NCBI GenBank assembly: GCA_037349315.1 | Contig: JBAIAC010000033.1 | Coordinates: 17,564,001 to 17,628,000 of the forward strand | Source: Chelydra serpentina | Lineage: Eukaryota; Chordata; Testudines; Chelydridae | DNA length: 64,000 nt | Direction: 5' to 3' | Shown: positions 35,441 to 46,439 of the stretch, one piece after another | Layout: the number at the start of each line of letters is the position of its first letter | Position numbering within the stretch: position 1 is the first letter of the stretch | Translations under genes and position numbers: made by a program | The notes under the pieces: model-generated | The model's database searches: none | Seen by the model: the letters and a program-made list of their open reading frames with translations, nothing else | Told to the model about the DNA's origin: nothing

Positions 35441-37886
35441 GAACCAGTTGTTAAGATTTTGGCAGCTCATCACTGGGTATTGCCACTAACCTTGTTGTAT
35501 TTATTCTGTGGAGAACTACATTCTCTAGAGCAAACTTTATGTGCTGAATTCAGATGATAGGGAAATTGAGCCATTTGGATTTGTGTTACCAGACCACAGC
35601 AACCAGGCTCCAACCAGAGAGACCACTAATGTATTTCTAAATGTATGCTCATGTATCATACCCTTAGCTATGGAGTTTGTTACCACTAGCAATAAGAATG
35701 GTCCTGAGCCTTACCAACTTTAAGGAGCATTGCAATAGCATGGCCTGTCTAGAAGTTACAATATTGGGAATAAACTTCTGCATGTCAGTATTGCAACACA
35801 GCTCTCTGTAACCCAAAATATAACTTTCTTATTAGATACCTAGATCCAGTTCCTCTCAGAGCAAGTCAAGTTGTAGGGCTCCAGAAGTGTAAGTTCTGGC
35901 TCCACCCCGGGACTTTGAGATAGCTGGTTCAGGAGGGAATAGAAGCAGGCTTGTAGGAGAGGTTTCTTTGAGATAGTTTCCACCAACAGTGTTCCTATGA
36001 AGCCCTGACTGATTTAAATGTGCTCTTACTAGGGCTAAATCCTTCATTCAGGGTAGCCATTGTCCCACATGATTGGGGAGCAGAATGCTCCCTAAGTTTT
36101 AGTATCACCTCTTTTTACTAGCTCATTTTAATGGTTACATATAATTATCTATTAAAATGTATGTTTGAAATCTTTAATTTGTAGTTCTAAAAACAAAACA
36201 CCCCCCCCCCCCAGATTCCTTGTTGGGACAGTTCCTACAGTGCTTTTCAGAGTTGATTGGTTAAAAAAACCACGAACATCAAACTCAAAATCCAGAGAAC
36301 TTCAACCAGCTCTAGTTCTTTCCCTGTGATACATCTTTCCTGCTGTAATGAAAGAGCCTGTTTAGTGGCTGAGGACTGGGAGTCCTGGTTCCTCGGTTCT
36401 TTTTCTACCCTGAGTAAACTGTGAGTTTGGGACAAGTTGCTTACCTTTCTGTATTTCAAATTACCAAGCTGTAGCATGGGCATAACAAGTCGCCTACCTC
36501 AAAGCGGTGTTGTGATGTGTAATTAATACAAGGAAAATGCTTTGAGATAATTAGAGGAAAGAATATAAGTGGGGAAAATAACACTTGTAATACATCGCAT
36601 TATTCTTCTAGCAGAACACAGAAAATGTATATAGATATGGTGAATATGGTTTCCTTTTATTTACATAACTTAGCTGGTGAAATTGCATTTGAAAACTGTA
36701 AGCATCAAACAGAAAAAGATCCATATGCAGCTGTTTAATATTAATTCAGTAGCTGAATCGAATCTTTTCACAAAATATAATTGTGTGCTTTGTGAAATGG
36801 AACTAAATGCCAATTTGCTTAATGCAGTTAGCCCCATGCTTAATAGTGTAATAATGCTGCTTTATACTCTCCTCATGTTTATTTTGTCTGATTGCTCCAC
36901 AGTGAAAGAAACTATCACTATAGCATTTGCTGGTATCAATTAAGATGGGAGGATTATAGATGCAGTTTTACGGAACACCACTAGGGATGGTGATTCCTCA
37001 AATTAAGAACTGACATTTGGGAGGGAACATCCAAACTACACAGGTTTACAATGTTTATATATTCCATTATCTAAACAAAATGACTAAAAATGAATATACA
37101 ATAAATAAAAACAAATTAAAAGAAAGTGGGTTAACATTAATCAAATTAGTCTAATTATCAGGTTGATTAAACCATATCAAATCAACCATTCCTCATAAAT
37201 TCTATTAATAGTGTGAGAAGGCAGCATTCTTGTCAAGTTATCAACACCCAAAATAACAGGGCATCATCAGTCTCAGTGCCAACTGATATATTTAGGCTCC
37301 AGCTGATATAGGGAGGATCAAATCACTCCCAGATTGAAGCTAATTTGAGGTAGCTTGCCCAGGTTAATGGCTGTTAGGTGATAGCCAATCCATACAATAC
37401 AGGGTTACAATGAATTCCAATATAATTCAAGATGACAGATCTTGGTTTTTGAATTTTGAATGCAATACATTTAGGTAAAAATAACTTGATTTCTCAGGAT
37501 TAAGCATACAACTCCTAACCCATGAAATGTGTGTGATCTTTTAGATAGCAAGGATGTATAATCTAGTGCTGGTTTTCATATCTGAGGAACTATTCTATAG
37601 TCACTTTTCTCAAATTCTGTGAGTTCTAGCCATGCACTCACCCTCTCTACTAGCCATCTGTTGGAGTTAAAAACAAGTGCAAGGAGGTTGAGGTAGAAAT
37701 GTTCTTCTACTAATATACATTGGAAAACCAAACCAAAAAGGTTGAAACTTTTGCAGAAGGTTGTTGTGACTTTTGTGGTTTCAGCTTCAGGAATCTAGTT
37801 GAAAAGATTACCCAAATGGTCTTACTGGTTCCAGAGTTTAATGTTGATAGAATTGCTAGCTAGAGGTTACTTGCTTGTAGAGTATC
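35441..37886. other. Intergenic stretch without recognisable genes
   Basis: It contains a poly-C run of about 14 near 36200-36213. The 88-codon frame at 36677-36943 has no recognisable domain. No repeat boundaries could be set. Confidence 0.5.
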
Positions 37887-38104
37887 TTAGGCCAGGTCTA
37901 CACTAGGACTTTATGTCGAATTTATCAGCGTTAACTCGATTTAATCCCTCACCCGTCCACACTAGGAAGCAGTTTATTTCGACATTAAGGGCTCCTTGAA
38001 TCGATTTCGGTACTCCACCCTGACGAGGGGAGTAGCGCCAAAATCGAAATGGGCATGTCGAATGCGAGGTACTGTGGACGGAATTCGACGCTAATAGCTC
38101 CGGG

Positions 38105-38124
38105 AGCTATCCCACAGTGCACCA
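38105..38124 (+). promoter_or_regulatory. Subterminal repeat, left end of the Harbinger
   Basis: GCTATCCCACAGTGCACC recurs near the right end as GCTACCCACAGTGCACC (42951-42967) in the same orientation. There it is preceded by the inverted word GTGGGATAGC. Shared subterminal words are candidate binding sites for the element's own proteins; that role is inferred. Confidence 0.55.
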
Positions 38125-38276
38125 CTCGGTGGACGCTCAGGGCAGTATTGTGTACTCGGATGCTCTGACCTGCCACTCAGAGAAATCCCCGCGAAAATTT
38201 GAATACTTTTTCCTCTGTGGCCATTTTGAATCACATTGCCTCTTTGGACATAGTGGCGAGCTCAGCAGCACTGGCA

Positions 38277-38856
38277 ATGATGCAGAGCTCTACAGCGGTG
38301 GTTTCGATGCCATCGGTGAATAGAAAGAGAGCTCCAACATGGAGTGATCGTGAGGTTTTGGATCTCATCGCTGTGTGGGGCGATGAATCCATCCTAGCCG
38401 AGCTCCGTTCAAAAAGACGGAATGCCAAAATTTACGAGAAGATTTCACAGGCTATGACGGAGAGAGGGTATAGCCGGGATGCTACGCAGTGCCGCGTCAA
38501 AATCAAGGAGCTACGTCAGGCGTACCAAAAGACCAAAGAGTCCAACGGACGCTCCGGCTCAGCGCCTCAGACTTGCCGATTTTACGAGGCACTGCACGCC
38601 ATGCTCGGTGGTGCGGCAACAACTACCCCACCAGTGTCCGTGGACACCGATGATGGGGTCCATTCTACGGACACATCGGAGGAGGTTTTCGCTGACGGCG
38701 AAGAAGAGGAAGGAGGGCAGGGGGACGAGGCAATCGAAAGCGGTCACCCTGGAGATTTCCCCGACAGCCAGGAACTATTCCTGACCCTGACTGCGCTGCC
38801 CTTCGAACACTCCCAAGGCAGCATTCCTGACCAGGAATCAGGAGAGGGATCATCAG
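38277..38856 (+). CDS. Harbinger Myb/SANT-like DNA-binding protein, exon 1
   Basis: This exon encodes about 193 residues, starting at tandem Met codons (38277 and 38280); an upstream in-frame ATG at 38199 would add 26 residues. Residues ~19-110 form a Myb/SANT-like trihelix domain, with W22, W34, IYEKISQAMTERGY and CRVKIKELRQAYQK. An acidic segment EEVFADGEEEEGG follows at ~135-150, then a Ser/Glu-rich tail. In animal Harbingers such a protein binds the terminal DNA and helps bring the transposase into the nucleus (family knowledge). The exon ends CATCAG before GTCAGT, a usable donor. Reading on into the intron gives only a short tail before a stop. Joined to exon 2 the protein is about 353 residues. 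Confidence 0.85.
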
Positions 38857-39444
38857 GTCAGTGTTTTAGACATTTATTTTCAATACAATAGTTATGGTGT
38901 GTTAGCGCTCTGTAACTGTGGCTTCATTGGCCTTATGCGCTTCACCTTGGAGTCGCTTTCCCGTGCAACTATTCGAAAAGTCTGTCAATATGTATGGGGA
39001 TAGAGGTGTAATCACCAGCAGAGATCTCAGAGAAGCTGTCTTGAAGGTACAGCGATAGCTTGTCTAGCACGTTCACTGGCAGAGCTGCCTTATTGTCTCC
39101 TCCATGGTAGGATACTTTCCCGCGCCATGCGAGCAGCAGGTACTCTGGTATCATTGCCTTGCATAGCATGGCAGCATACGGCCCCGGGGTTTGCTTGCAT
39201 TGACTCAGCATGCAGTTTTTCTCTGTCTCCGTAATCCTCATCAGAGTGATATCAGTCATGGGGTCCTGGTTCGAATGAGTAGTATAATTAGTATACTGCA
39301 TGCTTCCTTTTCCCCTTACAGACAGACACCCGGCAGTTTGCGTTACCGCGTGGTGGTAGGGGCTCGGGAGCAAAACCAGTAGTGCATATCGGTGCGCGGG
39401 AAGTGACAGTCCCGGGGACCGGCAACGCTAAACCGGGGATAGGA

Positions 39445-39839
39445 TAGGCGAGCCGTTCATGCTGAGCGGTTCGCGGGCATTTTTGATTCCCTAGAGCAGC
39501 CACGCTGAGCGGGGGGAGGGTAGGCGAGCCGTTCACGCTGAGCGGTTCGCGGGCATTTTACATTGCCTAGAGCGGCCACGCGGAGGGGGGGGAGGGTAGG
39601 CGAGCTGTTCACGCAGAGCGGTTCGCGGGCATTTTTGGTTCCCTGCAGCGGCCACGCTGAGGGGGGGGAAGGGTAGGCGAGCCGTTCACGCAGAGCGGTT
39701 CGCGGCCATTTTTGGGTCCCTGGAGCGGCCACGCTGAGGGGGGGGGGAAGGGTAGGCGAGCCGTTCACGCTGAGCGGTTCCCGGGCATTTTTGGTTCCCT
39801 GCAGCGGCAACGCGGACGGGGGGGGGGGGGGGGGGAGGG
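39445..39839 (+). repeat. Five-copy GC-rich minisatellite in the Harbinger intron
   Basis: Units begin at 39445, 39521, 39597, 39674 and 39753 and are 76-87 bases long. Each has TAGGCGAGCCGTTCACGC, GAGCGGTTCGCGGGCATTTT and a G run that lengthens towards the right, to about 20 G in the last unit. A partial unit precedes at about 39410-39444. It sits wholly within the predicted intron 38857-40195. Confidence 0.92.
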
Positions 39840-40195
39840 TTTAGGACAGCCGCCGTAGATTACCGGTTTGGCCAGCAGCAGCTACTGACCGCCGCCAGGA
39901 ACACTGAGGGAGACATGGGAGTAGAGCAGTGCTGTGAAGCAATCTCACAGCAGTCGTAAGTAAGCAGCTTACCATGGTTTTCAGAGAGGTGATTTTCTGT
40001 GTACGGAAAGGCCTCTGGGATCCGTATACCGGGACCCTAGACACTCACTCAGCCTTAAGGCATATTATTTGACCTTGTAGTACGTGTACATGTGATAGGC
40101 ACTGTCTTTGGTCCTATTCACGGTGAAAGAGTATGGTCATTGTTCTTGAAAAAGTATCTGTCTGAGGAATTCACTCCCTTTCATTTATCCCACAG

Positions 40196-40677
40196 CTGTG
40201 ACTGTCTCCCACCCAACCCGTGCTTCTCCCACCCATGGCCTAGTCCAGATAAGGCGGCGCAAAAAGAGAACCAGGGACGACATGTTCTCGGAATTAGTGA
40301 TGCTGTCACAGAGGGAGGCGGCACAGCGCAGAGAGGACTTCGCACGGTACGAGCGAGCAGCCAGGGAACGGGAGCAGAGGGCTGAAGCGCGCGAGGACAG
40401 GTGGCGGCAGGAGGATCAGCAGGCGACCCAAACAATGCTGGGAATCATGAGGGAGCAAACAGACACGCTCCGGCGCCTGGTGGATATTCTCCAGGACAGG
40501 AGACATGAGGAAAGAGCGCCTCTGTACGTTCTTTCAAGCCGCCCTCCCCCGCCACCAAGTCCAGTGGCTTCCTCCCCAAAAGTCACTAGGACAAGGGGAG
40601 CCAGGGTGCGTGGAAATACTCAATCCACCCCTGCAGACCGCTGCAACAGCAGAAGGCTGTCATTCCCAAAACCATAG
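40196..40677 (+). CDS. Harbinger Myb/SANT-like protein, exon 2
   Basis: The acceptor TTTATCCCACAG at 40184-40195 joins exon 1 with one leftover base, giving an Ala codon and an open frame of 159 further residues to the stop at 40675-40677. The exon encodes a basic patch (IRRRKKRTRDD, a possible nuclear signal), then a long charged helix from MFSELVMLSQREAAQ through RDEDRW-like repeats to RRLVDILQDRR, likely a coiled coil for self-association or transposase contact. A Pro-rich tail (SSRPPPPPSP) follows. The frame agreement across a 1.34-kb intron supports the splice, although no transcript is available. An AATAAA lies at 40756-40761, about 80 bases after the stop. Confidence 0.82.
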
Positions 40678-40755
40678 ACTTTTCCCTCCTCTCCATCCAG
40701 CAGCACCCCTGAGCACCTCCCTTCCCAGGTTCCATGTGAAGTTACTGTTTTGTTG

Positions 40756-40761
40756 AATAAA
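40756..40761 (+). terminator. Poly(A) signal for the Myb-like gene
   Basis: AATAAA lies about 80 bases downstream of the stop codon, followed by a T/G-rich stretch (TCTTGTTTTTTGG). Confidence 0.7.
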
Positions 40762-41447
40762 TCTTGTTTTTTGGTTCACCAATGTTTCCCTGAGTGTTTT
40801 AAACGGGACAGTTTGTATCTCTGGGTAGTGGTTAACATGGTTTTTAAGTGCAGAGAATGGGAGCACAAACGAGGGTGCAGACAGGTTAACTGCTGAAGTG
40901 ACAAGCACAGGACACATTGCATGCATTAAGCACACCTTTCCTTCGTTGTGCTGGTTTCTACGTTCTAAACGTGGGGTTGGGGGTTGGGTGGTGCACTGTA
41001 TGTTTGGGGAGGGTGGTCGCTGATCTTTTGCGGCTGACAGTAGCCTGCTGGATAGATCAATGCACTGTGTGATCCGTTGGCGATACTCAATACGTACAAG
41101 GCACATAGACACCACCACACACACATGGGATTAGAAGAGGTTGATGGTCCCTTTAAGCAAGCGGAACACCTCTTGGCACTGCGCTTTGGGCAGGATCAAC
41201 AGCTTCCCCTTTGAAGGGAAGTGTCCCCCAACCAAACCTCCCCCCAACCGCCGTATGCCTACACGGTGATAATCATTACCCAAGAAGAAGTACAGGAACA
41301 CGTTCAAACAAAAAAATCTTTCCTTTACTGTGACTTTACAGCATTGATCCAAGGAGGGGGAAGGCGGTTGGTAATGGGAGGATGGGCAACGGGACATGTG
41401 TAAAGGGACAGGGGTAGGTCCAGTATCTGTTTACGGAAGTGTAGCAG

Positions 41448-42737
41448 TCAATGGTTAACCCGCTCTGTCTGGAAGCGAGCTTTCAAAGCTTCACGGATGC
41501 GGACCGCCTCCCGCTGTGATCTTCGAATGGCTCTGGTGTCTGGCTGTGCGTAATCTGCTGCTAGTCGATTTGCCTCAACCTCCCAGCCCTGCATAAATGT
41601 CTCCCCCTTGATCTCACACAGATTGTGGAGCACACAGCACGCCGCAATCACAATGGGGATATTTTTAGGGCTGAGGTCGGAGCGAGTAAGTAAGCTTCGC
41701 CATCTTGCCTTGAGACGGCCAAAGGCACACTCCACCACCATTCTGCACTTGCTCAGGCGGTAATTAAAGAGTTCCTTTTCAGTGTCCAGGGCTCCCGTGT
41801 ATGGCTTCATGAGCCATGGCATTAGCGGGTAGGCAGGGTCCCCCAGGATCACTGTTGGCATCTCCACCTCCCCAACAGTGATTTTGTGATCAGGGAAATA
41901 AACCCCCTGTTGCAGGCGTCTAAACAGACCAGAGTTCTTGAAAACACGAGCATCATGAACCTTTCCTGGCCACCCAACATTGATGTTTGTAAAACGTCCT
42001 TTGTGGTCCACTAGTGCTTGCAGAACCATAGAAAAATAGCCCTTCCGGTTAATATACTGGCCACCCTGGTGCTCCGGTCCCAGGATAGGGATGTGTGTCC
42101 CATCTATGGCACCACCGCAGTTTGGGAATCCCATTGCAGCGAAGCCATCTATGATCGCCTGCACGTCTCCCAGGGTCACTACTTTGTGGAGCAGCAGGTC
42201 AACGATTGCACGGGCTACCTGCATCACAGCAACCCCCACGGTAGACTTGCCCACTCCAAATTGGTTCGCTACTGACCGGTAGCTGTCAGGGGTTGCAAGC
42301 TTCCACAGGGCTATGGCCACTCGCTTCTGGATAGTGAGGGCAGCTCGCATCCGGGTGTCCTGGCGCTTCAGGGCAGGGGACAGCAACTCACAAAGTTCCA
42401 TAAAAGTGCACTTACGCATCCGAAAGTTTCGCAGCCACTGGGACTCATCCCATACCTGCATCACTATGCGGTCCCACCAGTCAGTGCTTGTTTCCCTTGC
42501 CCAGCATCGCCGTTCCACGGGATCAACATGACCCATTGCCACCATGATCTCTAGGGTCCGGGGTCCAGCGCTTTGCAAGAGATCAATGCCCCTTTCAAAG
42601 TTTAAGTACTCCCGGAGATTACGTTGTCTCCTCTCCCGATTTCTCTGCAACAGAGTCTGGAAAAGGTGCGCTATAAGGCGCGAGTTGTTGGCTACGGACA
42701 GAACATCTGCGATAATCGCGGAGGGCTCCATGCTCAC
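41448..42737 (-). CDS. PIF/Harbinger DDE transposase (HARBI1/ALP1-like)
   Basis: A single uninterrupted frame of 429 residues. The N-terminal third is helical and basic (QRNRERRQRNLREYL). Residues ~133-178 resemble a helix-turn-helix (QKRVAIALWKLATPDSYRSV, then GVGKSTV). The DDE nuclease core follows: GGAIDGTHIPI with D212, PGKVHDARVF with D262, a conserved ILGDPAYPL (D300), and RMVVECAFGRLKARW with E336. These are the landmarks of DDE_Tnp_4/HARBI1 nucleases, which cut out and insert the element at TWA sites. HARBI1 proteins are usually near 350 residues; this one has extra sequence at both ends. It is convergent with the Myb-like gene inside the same inverted repeats, so it is a transposon gene rather than the domesticated host gene HARBI1. 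All three acidic residues are present. Confidence 0.93.
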   Translation of the reverse strand: MSMEPSAIIADVLSVANNSRLIAHLFQTLLQRNRERRQRNLREYLNFERGIDLLQSAGPRTLEIMVAMGHVDPVERRCWARETSTDWWDRIVMQVWDESQWLRNFRMRKCTFMELCELLSPALKRQDTRMRAALTIQKRVAIALWKLATPDSYRSVANQFGVGKSTVGVAVMQVARAIVDLLLHKVVTLGDVQAIIDGFAAMGFPNCGGAIDGTHIPILGPEHQGGQYINRKGYFSMVLQALVDHKGRFTNINVGWPGKVHDARVFKNSGLFRRLQQGVYFPDHKITVGEVEMPTVILGDPAYPLMPWLMKPYTGALDTEKELFNYRLSKCRMVVECAFGRLKARWRSLLTRSDLSPKNIPIVIAACCVLHNLCEIKGETFMQGWEVEANRLAADYAQPDTRAIRRSQREAVRIREALKARFQTERVNH

Positions 42738-42932
42738 TGTCCAGTGGCGTCCGAGCTATCAGCCACAGGAAAAGGGCGCGAATTCATTCCCCGCCGGCGC
42801 TTTCACGTAGGGAAGGCGGAAGTGTGGGTCGAGTGACGAAATGTACGTATACCGACCCTTGACACAATTTCGTTCCCACAAGGCACTGGGGGCTACACCC
42901 AGAATTCCAGTGGGCAGGCGGGACTGCGGGAA

Positions 42933-42967
42933 CTGTGGGATAGCTACCCACAGTGCACCGCTTGCAA
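42933..42967. promoter_or_regulatory. Subterminal palindrome, right end of the Harbinger
   Basis: TGTGGGATAGC and GCTACCCACAGTGCACC form an interrupted palindrome that shares its right arm with the left-end motif at 38105-38124. A binding role for the Myb-like protein or transposase is inferred. Confidence 0.5.
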
Positions 42968-43112
42968 TGTCGACGCTTGCCCCCCTACTGTGGACTCGGA
43001 CATTCGAATAAACATCCCTGGTGTGGATTCGAACAATCGACCTGGAAATATCGGGTTCACAAGTTCGGTTTCACAGAAATCGAACTAGTACCGTAGTGTA
43101 GACATACCCTTA

Positions 43113-44835
43113 GATGTTGCATGCTGTTGGACTCCCCCTGCCAGACAGGAGGGTGGAGGAAGCGCTGGCGTCTTTGTTAGGTACAGTAGCAACATCTAGA
43201 CAGAGACCAGACACCTGTGACCATAGCAACAGCCATGGCAAGCAAACAAGCCAGAAGCAAGCAAGTCAGCAGCAATGTTTCTTCCTTCCACTTTTTGAAC
43301 ATGGTGATCTGACTGGTATTTTCTCCTTTGAAACTTCTCTTGGAGCTTCTTGGTACATCAGAATAGAGAATTGTTCTTCTGAAGCCATTGACATCACCCA
43401 ATGGGGTCTGATTAGGTCCCCTTCATAGAAATGGAAAACCTTCCAGTCACTTCAGGCTCGGAATGTCCACAGATCCAAAAAAGTACAGCGTGTCAGTCAG
43501 CAGGTACCTGGGTATTTTGAGGTCACGGGGCAGTCCACAGAAAGAAATTCTTAACCACCCTAGAATGTCCCGACTCAAAAATACCACCCAAATGCAAAGC
43601 TAGCAGAAAGTTGTAACTGAAATCAGGAATACACCACTCAGACATGAACTCATCCAGGTAGGGACAGTTCCTGTTCTACAGATTCATGTACCTTCCCCTT
43701 TATATTTTGATACTCATCAACTCAATTTTGAACAATGTTTTTTAAACACATCTGGGAGAAAGGTTAGATTTTAACTTTGAGTAAGAGGCTTGTCCTCCTT
43801 AAATCATAATTCTGGACTTCACTTTTTATGTGCAGGCCTGTCTGCTGCAGAATGGGTTATAACTAGGTATGAAGCAGAAGGATTCCTGGCCCCAAGCATG
43901 TGGAGTGGTTGCAGATGTAAAGCCCCCACTGTGGCCCCATTGTAGATATTATGCCTCCAGCAGGGCTAAAGGATTTCTCTGCAATTTCTCATCCTAGCCA
44001 CTGAGGCTGATACAGTGCAGGGGGTTCAGGAAATGAAGCTCCCTCTCTTTCTGCTGGCTGTGCTCCTGCTAGATCCAAACCAGCGTGAGCTGCGGTGATG
44101 AAGAATTGATCACAGCTGCTGCCTCAGTGGCTCTGCCAGTGAGGGAGGCAGGCAGAGCTGTGTGGCATGGGACCCTATTGTAGAGTAAAAATAGCACACA
44201 TTTGCAGCACACCTTCCATTTCAGATTGTTGAAATACTCTGTGAGGTTGGGTACATCACTCTGAGAAATTAGAATCCCCACTTATAGAAAGTTAATCCAT
44301 CCTAAATACTAAGACCTTTACTTAGTTTTCACTCCTTCCTACACAAATTCCCACTAACTTCATGCACACTCCTACTAAAAGACTGAGTGATAACTGAATA
44401 AAATCTTTAGCATTTGGCCATTGGATTTGAGCTCCATTATATCAATAGAGAGTATGTTAATACTGAAAGTGCTCACATTGCAGGTATACATTTTGTGTGT
44501 GTGCCATCTGCTGGAGTGTGATCACAATACAGTGCCCACTCTTAAATCTTTTCAATTGCCATTGTAATTAAACATTTAATTACAATGCAATAAATAAAGA
44601 GAAGATGGTAAATATGTGGATAACACATCCTCTAGTTTTATGAAAGCACCTTTTGAGGGAACTGCAGTGCGTCGTATGTATGTTCTTACTAATAAAGGTC
44701 AGTACTGCACATACTTTAAAAAAAGTCAATTTCTAAGTAAATGTGTCTTAATAATAATGTGGAGCTGGTACAAACTAAAAGGCACAATCAAAAGTCTCCA
44801 TTTTAAAAGACAAACTTTAAAACTGAAATACAAGT
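43113..44835. other. Intergenic stretch without recognisable genes
   Basis: No motif-bearing frame or repeat boundary. A T-free CA/TG word cluster TTTTGTGTGTGTGCC lies near 44490. Confidence 0.5.
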
Positions 44836-46439
44836 TGTCACTGGGTTATTCACCACACTGGTGCCTCCTACTGGGCATTTCAGGAATTAGCTCAGTCCCA
44901 GCAGGTGTGCCCTTGGGTGGTGGTGGCTCTCTCGTCCTCACCTTCACCTGCAGACCTGTTACGGCTCCTTTCTCTCAGCGTCTGCTTCGTGGCACAGCCC
45001 TCCGGTCATGTCACCATGTGGTTTCCCCCTTTCTGGGGGACTCCTCTCAGGGTGACCAGATGTCCAGTTTTCGACCAGACCACCCAGTCAAAAAGGGACC
45101 CTGGCGGCTCCAGTCAGCACAGCCAACCGGACTGTTAAAGGCGCTGTCAGCAGTGCTGCGGCGCTAAGGCAGGCTAGTCCCTACCTCTCCTGGCACCGCG
45201 CTGTGCCTCGGAAGCGGCCAGCAGGTCCAGCTCCTAGGCAGGGGGTGGTGGGGTGCACACTGCCCCCACCCCAAGCACCAGCTCCGCACAGCCATTGGCT
45301 GGGAACCGGCCAATGGGAGCTGCGGGGGGGGGGGGGGGCAGTGACTGCAGGTGGAGCTTCCTTCCCCAGCATGTCCTTTTCCCCACCCCCGGCCGCTTCC
45401 AGGGTACATGCAACACGCTGTCAGGACAGGCAGAGAGCCTGCCTTAGCGCTCCCCCTCCCCACTGCTGACCGGGAGCCACCCGAGGTAAGGCCACACCCC
45501 AACCCCGAGCCCCCCCAAACCAGAGTCCCTTCCTGCAAACCCCTCATTCCCAAGCCCTCACCTGCCCTGCCCCAGCCCAGAGCCCCCTCTCACACCCTGA
45601 ACCCCTCATCCCAGCCCAGAGCCCTCACCCAGAGCTCAACCCCCACCTCAACCCACAGCCCCCTCCCACATTCCAAATCCCTTGGCCCCACCCCCCCAAC
45701 CCAGAGCCCCCTCCTGCAGCCCAAACCCCTCATCCCCAGGCCCACCCCAGAACCTGAACCCCCAGCTGGAGCCCTCACCCCTCAAGCCTCTGCCCCAGCC
45801 CAGCAAAAGTGAGTGAGGGGGCGGGGGAGAACAAGCCACTGAGGGAGGGGGAAATGTAGTGAATCAGGGAGGGAGGCACCTACAGTTTAAGGATTGCCAA
45901 CTTTCTAATCACACAAAACCGAACTCCTCCCACAAGAGTCCAGCCACTCCTCGCAGTGGCTTGGCAGTCTACAGCTGGGCCACTCCTTCAGCAGCTAGTG
46001 GCAGGAACCCAGGCCCGCCCACTACTCCAGGCCCTAGCCCAGGGACACTACAAACAGTAGCTTCCTGCTGCCTCGTCCTTTCAGCTCCACCAGTCTGTCT
46101 CAATCCCCCTGGCCATTCCCCACAACCCCAGCACCTTCGGCTCCTGCCTCCTTCACCGTCTTCCCAGGGCCTCGGGCCTGCAAGCCCTAGCAGCCCTGTT
46201 CGCTGTGCTAGTCTCTGCAGCCCTCTAGGAAACTAGTCCCCTCCTTTGGGCCTACTGCAGCAGATTCATTTGCTCTAGCCTGCAGCTTCCTTTTATATGG
46301 GGCAGCTGGGCCCTGATTGGCTGATCCAGCTGCCGCCCTAATTGGCTGCAGCCACTGCCCTAATTGGCTGCTTCCTTGCAGCCCTCCAAGCTGGGTTTTA
46401 ACCCTATCAGGGCCAGTGTGGGGCAGATGCACCATCACA
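44836..46439 (-). mobile_element. Probable LTR (antisense), interrupted by GC-rich hAT-type sequence
   Basis: On the minus strand the unit begins TGTGATGGTGCATC at 46439, has a TATA-like CATATAAAAGG (about 46289-46299), and ends GTGACA at 44836. The flanks CAAGT (44831-44835) and TAAGT (46440-46444) agree at 4 of 5 bases, a possible target duplication. From 45049 (CAGGGTGACCAGATGTCC, a hAT-like end) to about 45880 a C-rich block intervenes, with repeated AGCCCCCTCCC-type words. The limits of the insert are uncertain. The Pro-rich frames here are artefacts. Confidence 0.45.

Larger units (their letters stand above)
37890..43109. mobile_element. Full-length PIF/Harbinger DNA transposon, possibly autonomous
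   Basis: A 5.2-kb element flanked by TTA target duplications (37887-37889 and 43110-43112). The terminal inverted repeats are GGCCAGGTCTACACTA on the left and, inverted from the right, GGGTATGTCTACACTA. It carries the two genes expected of an animal Harbinger: a DDE transposase (minus strand) and a Myb/SANT-like DNA-binding protein (plus strand). They converge on the interval 40760-41448. Both frames are free of stops and frameshifts, which suggests recent activity. Confidence 0.93.

Noticed and set aside
39445..39839. A CRISPR-like array
   Set aside because: The units are contiguous with no unique spacers, and the genome is vertebrate. It is a minisatellite. The minus-strand 117-codon frame through it is periodic translation of the repeat.
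41448..42737. The host gene HARBI1
   Set aside because: The frame sits inside inverted repeats with TTA duplications and next to its Myb-like partner, as in a transposon.
45351..45812. A proline-rich protein of 153 residues
   Set aside because: It consists of C-rich repeat sequence with AGCCCCCTCCC-type units and no start or splice context.
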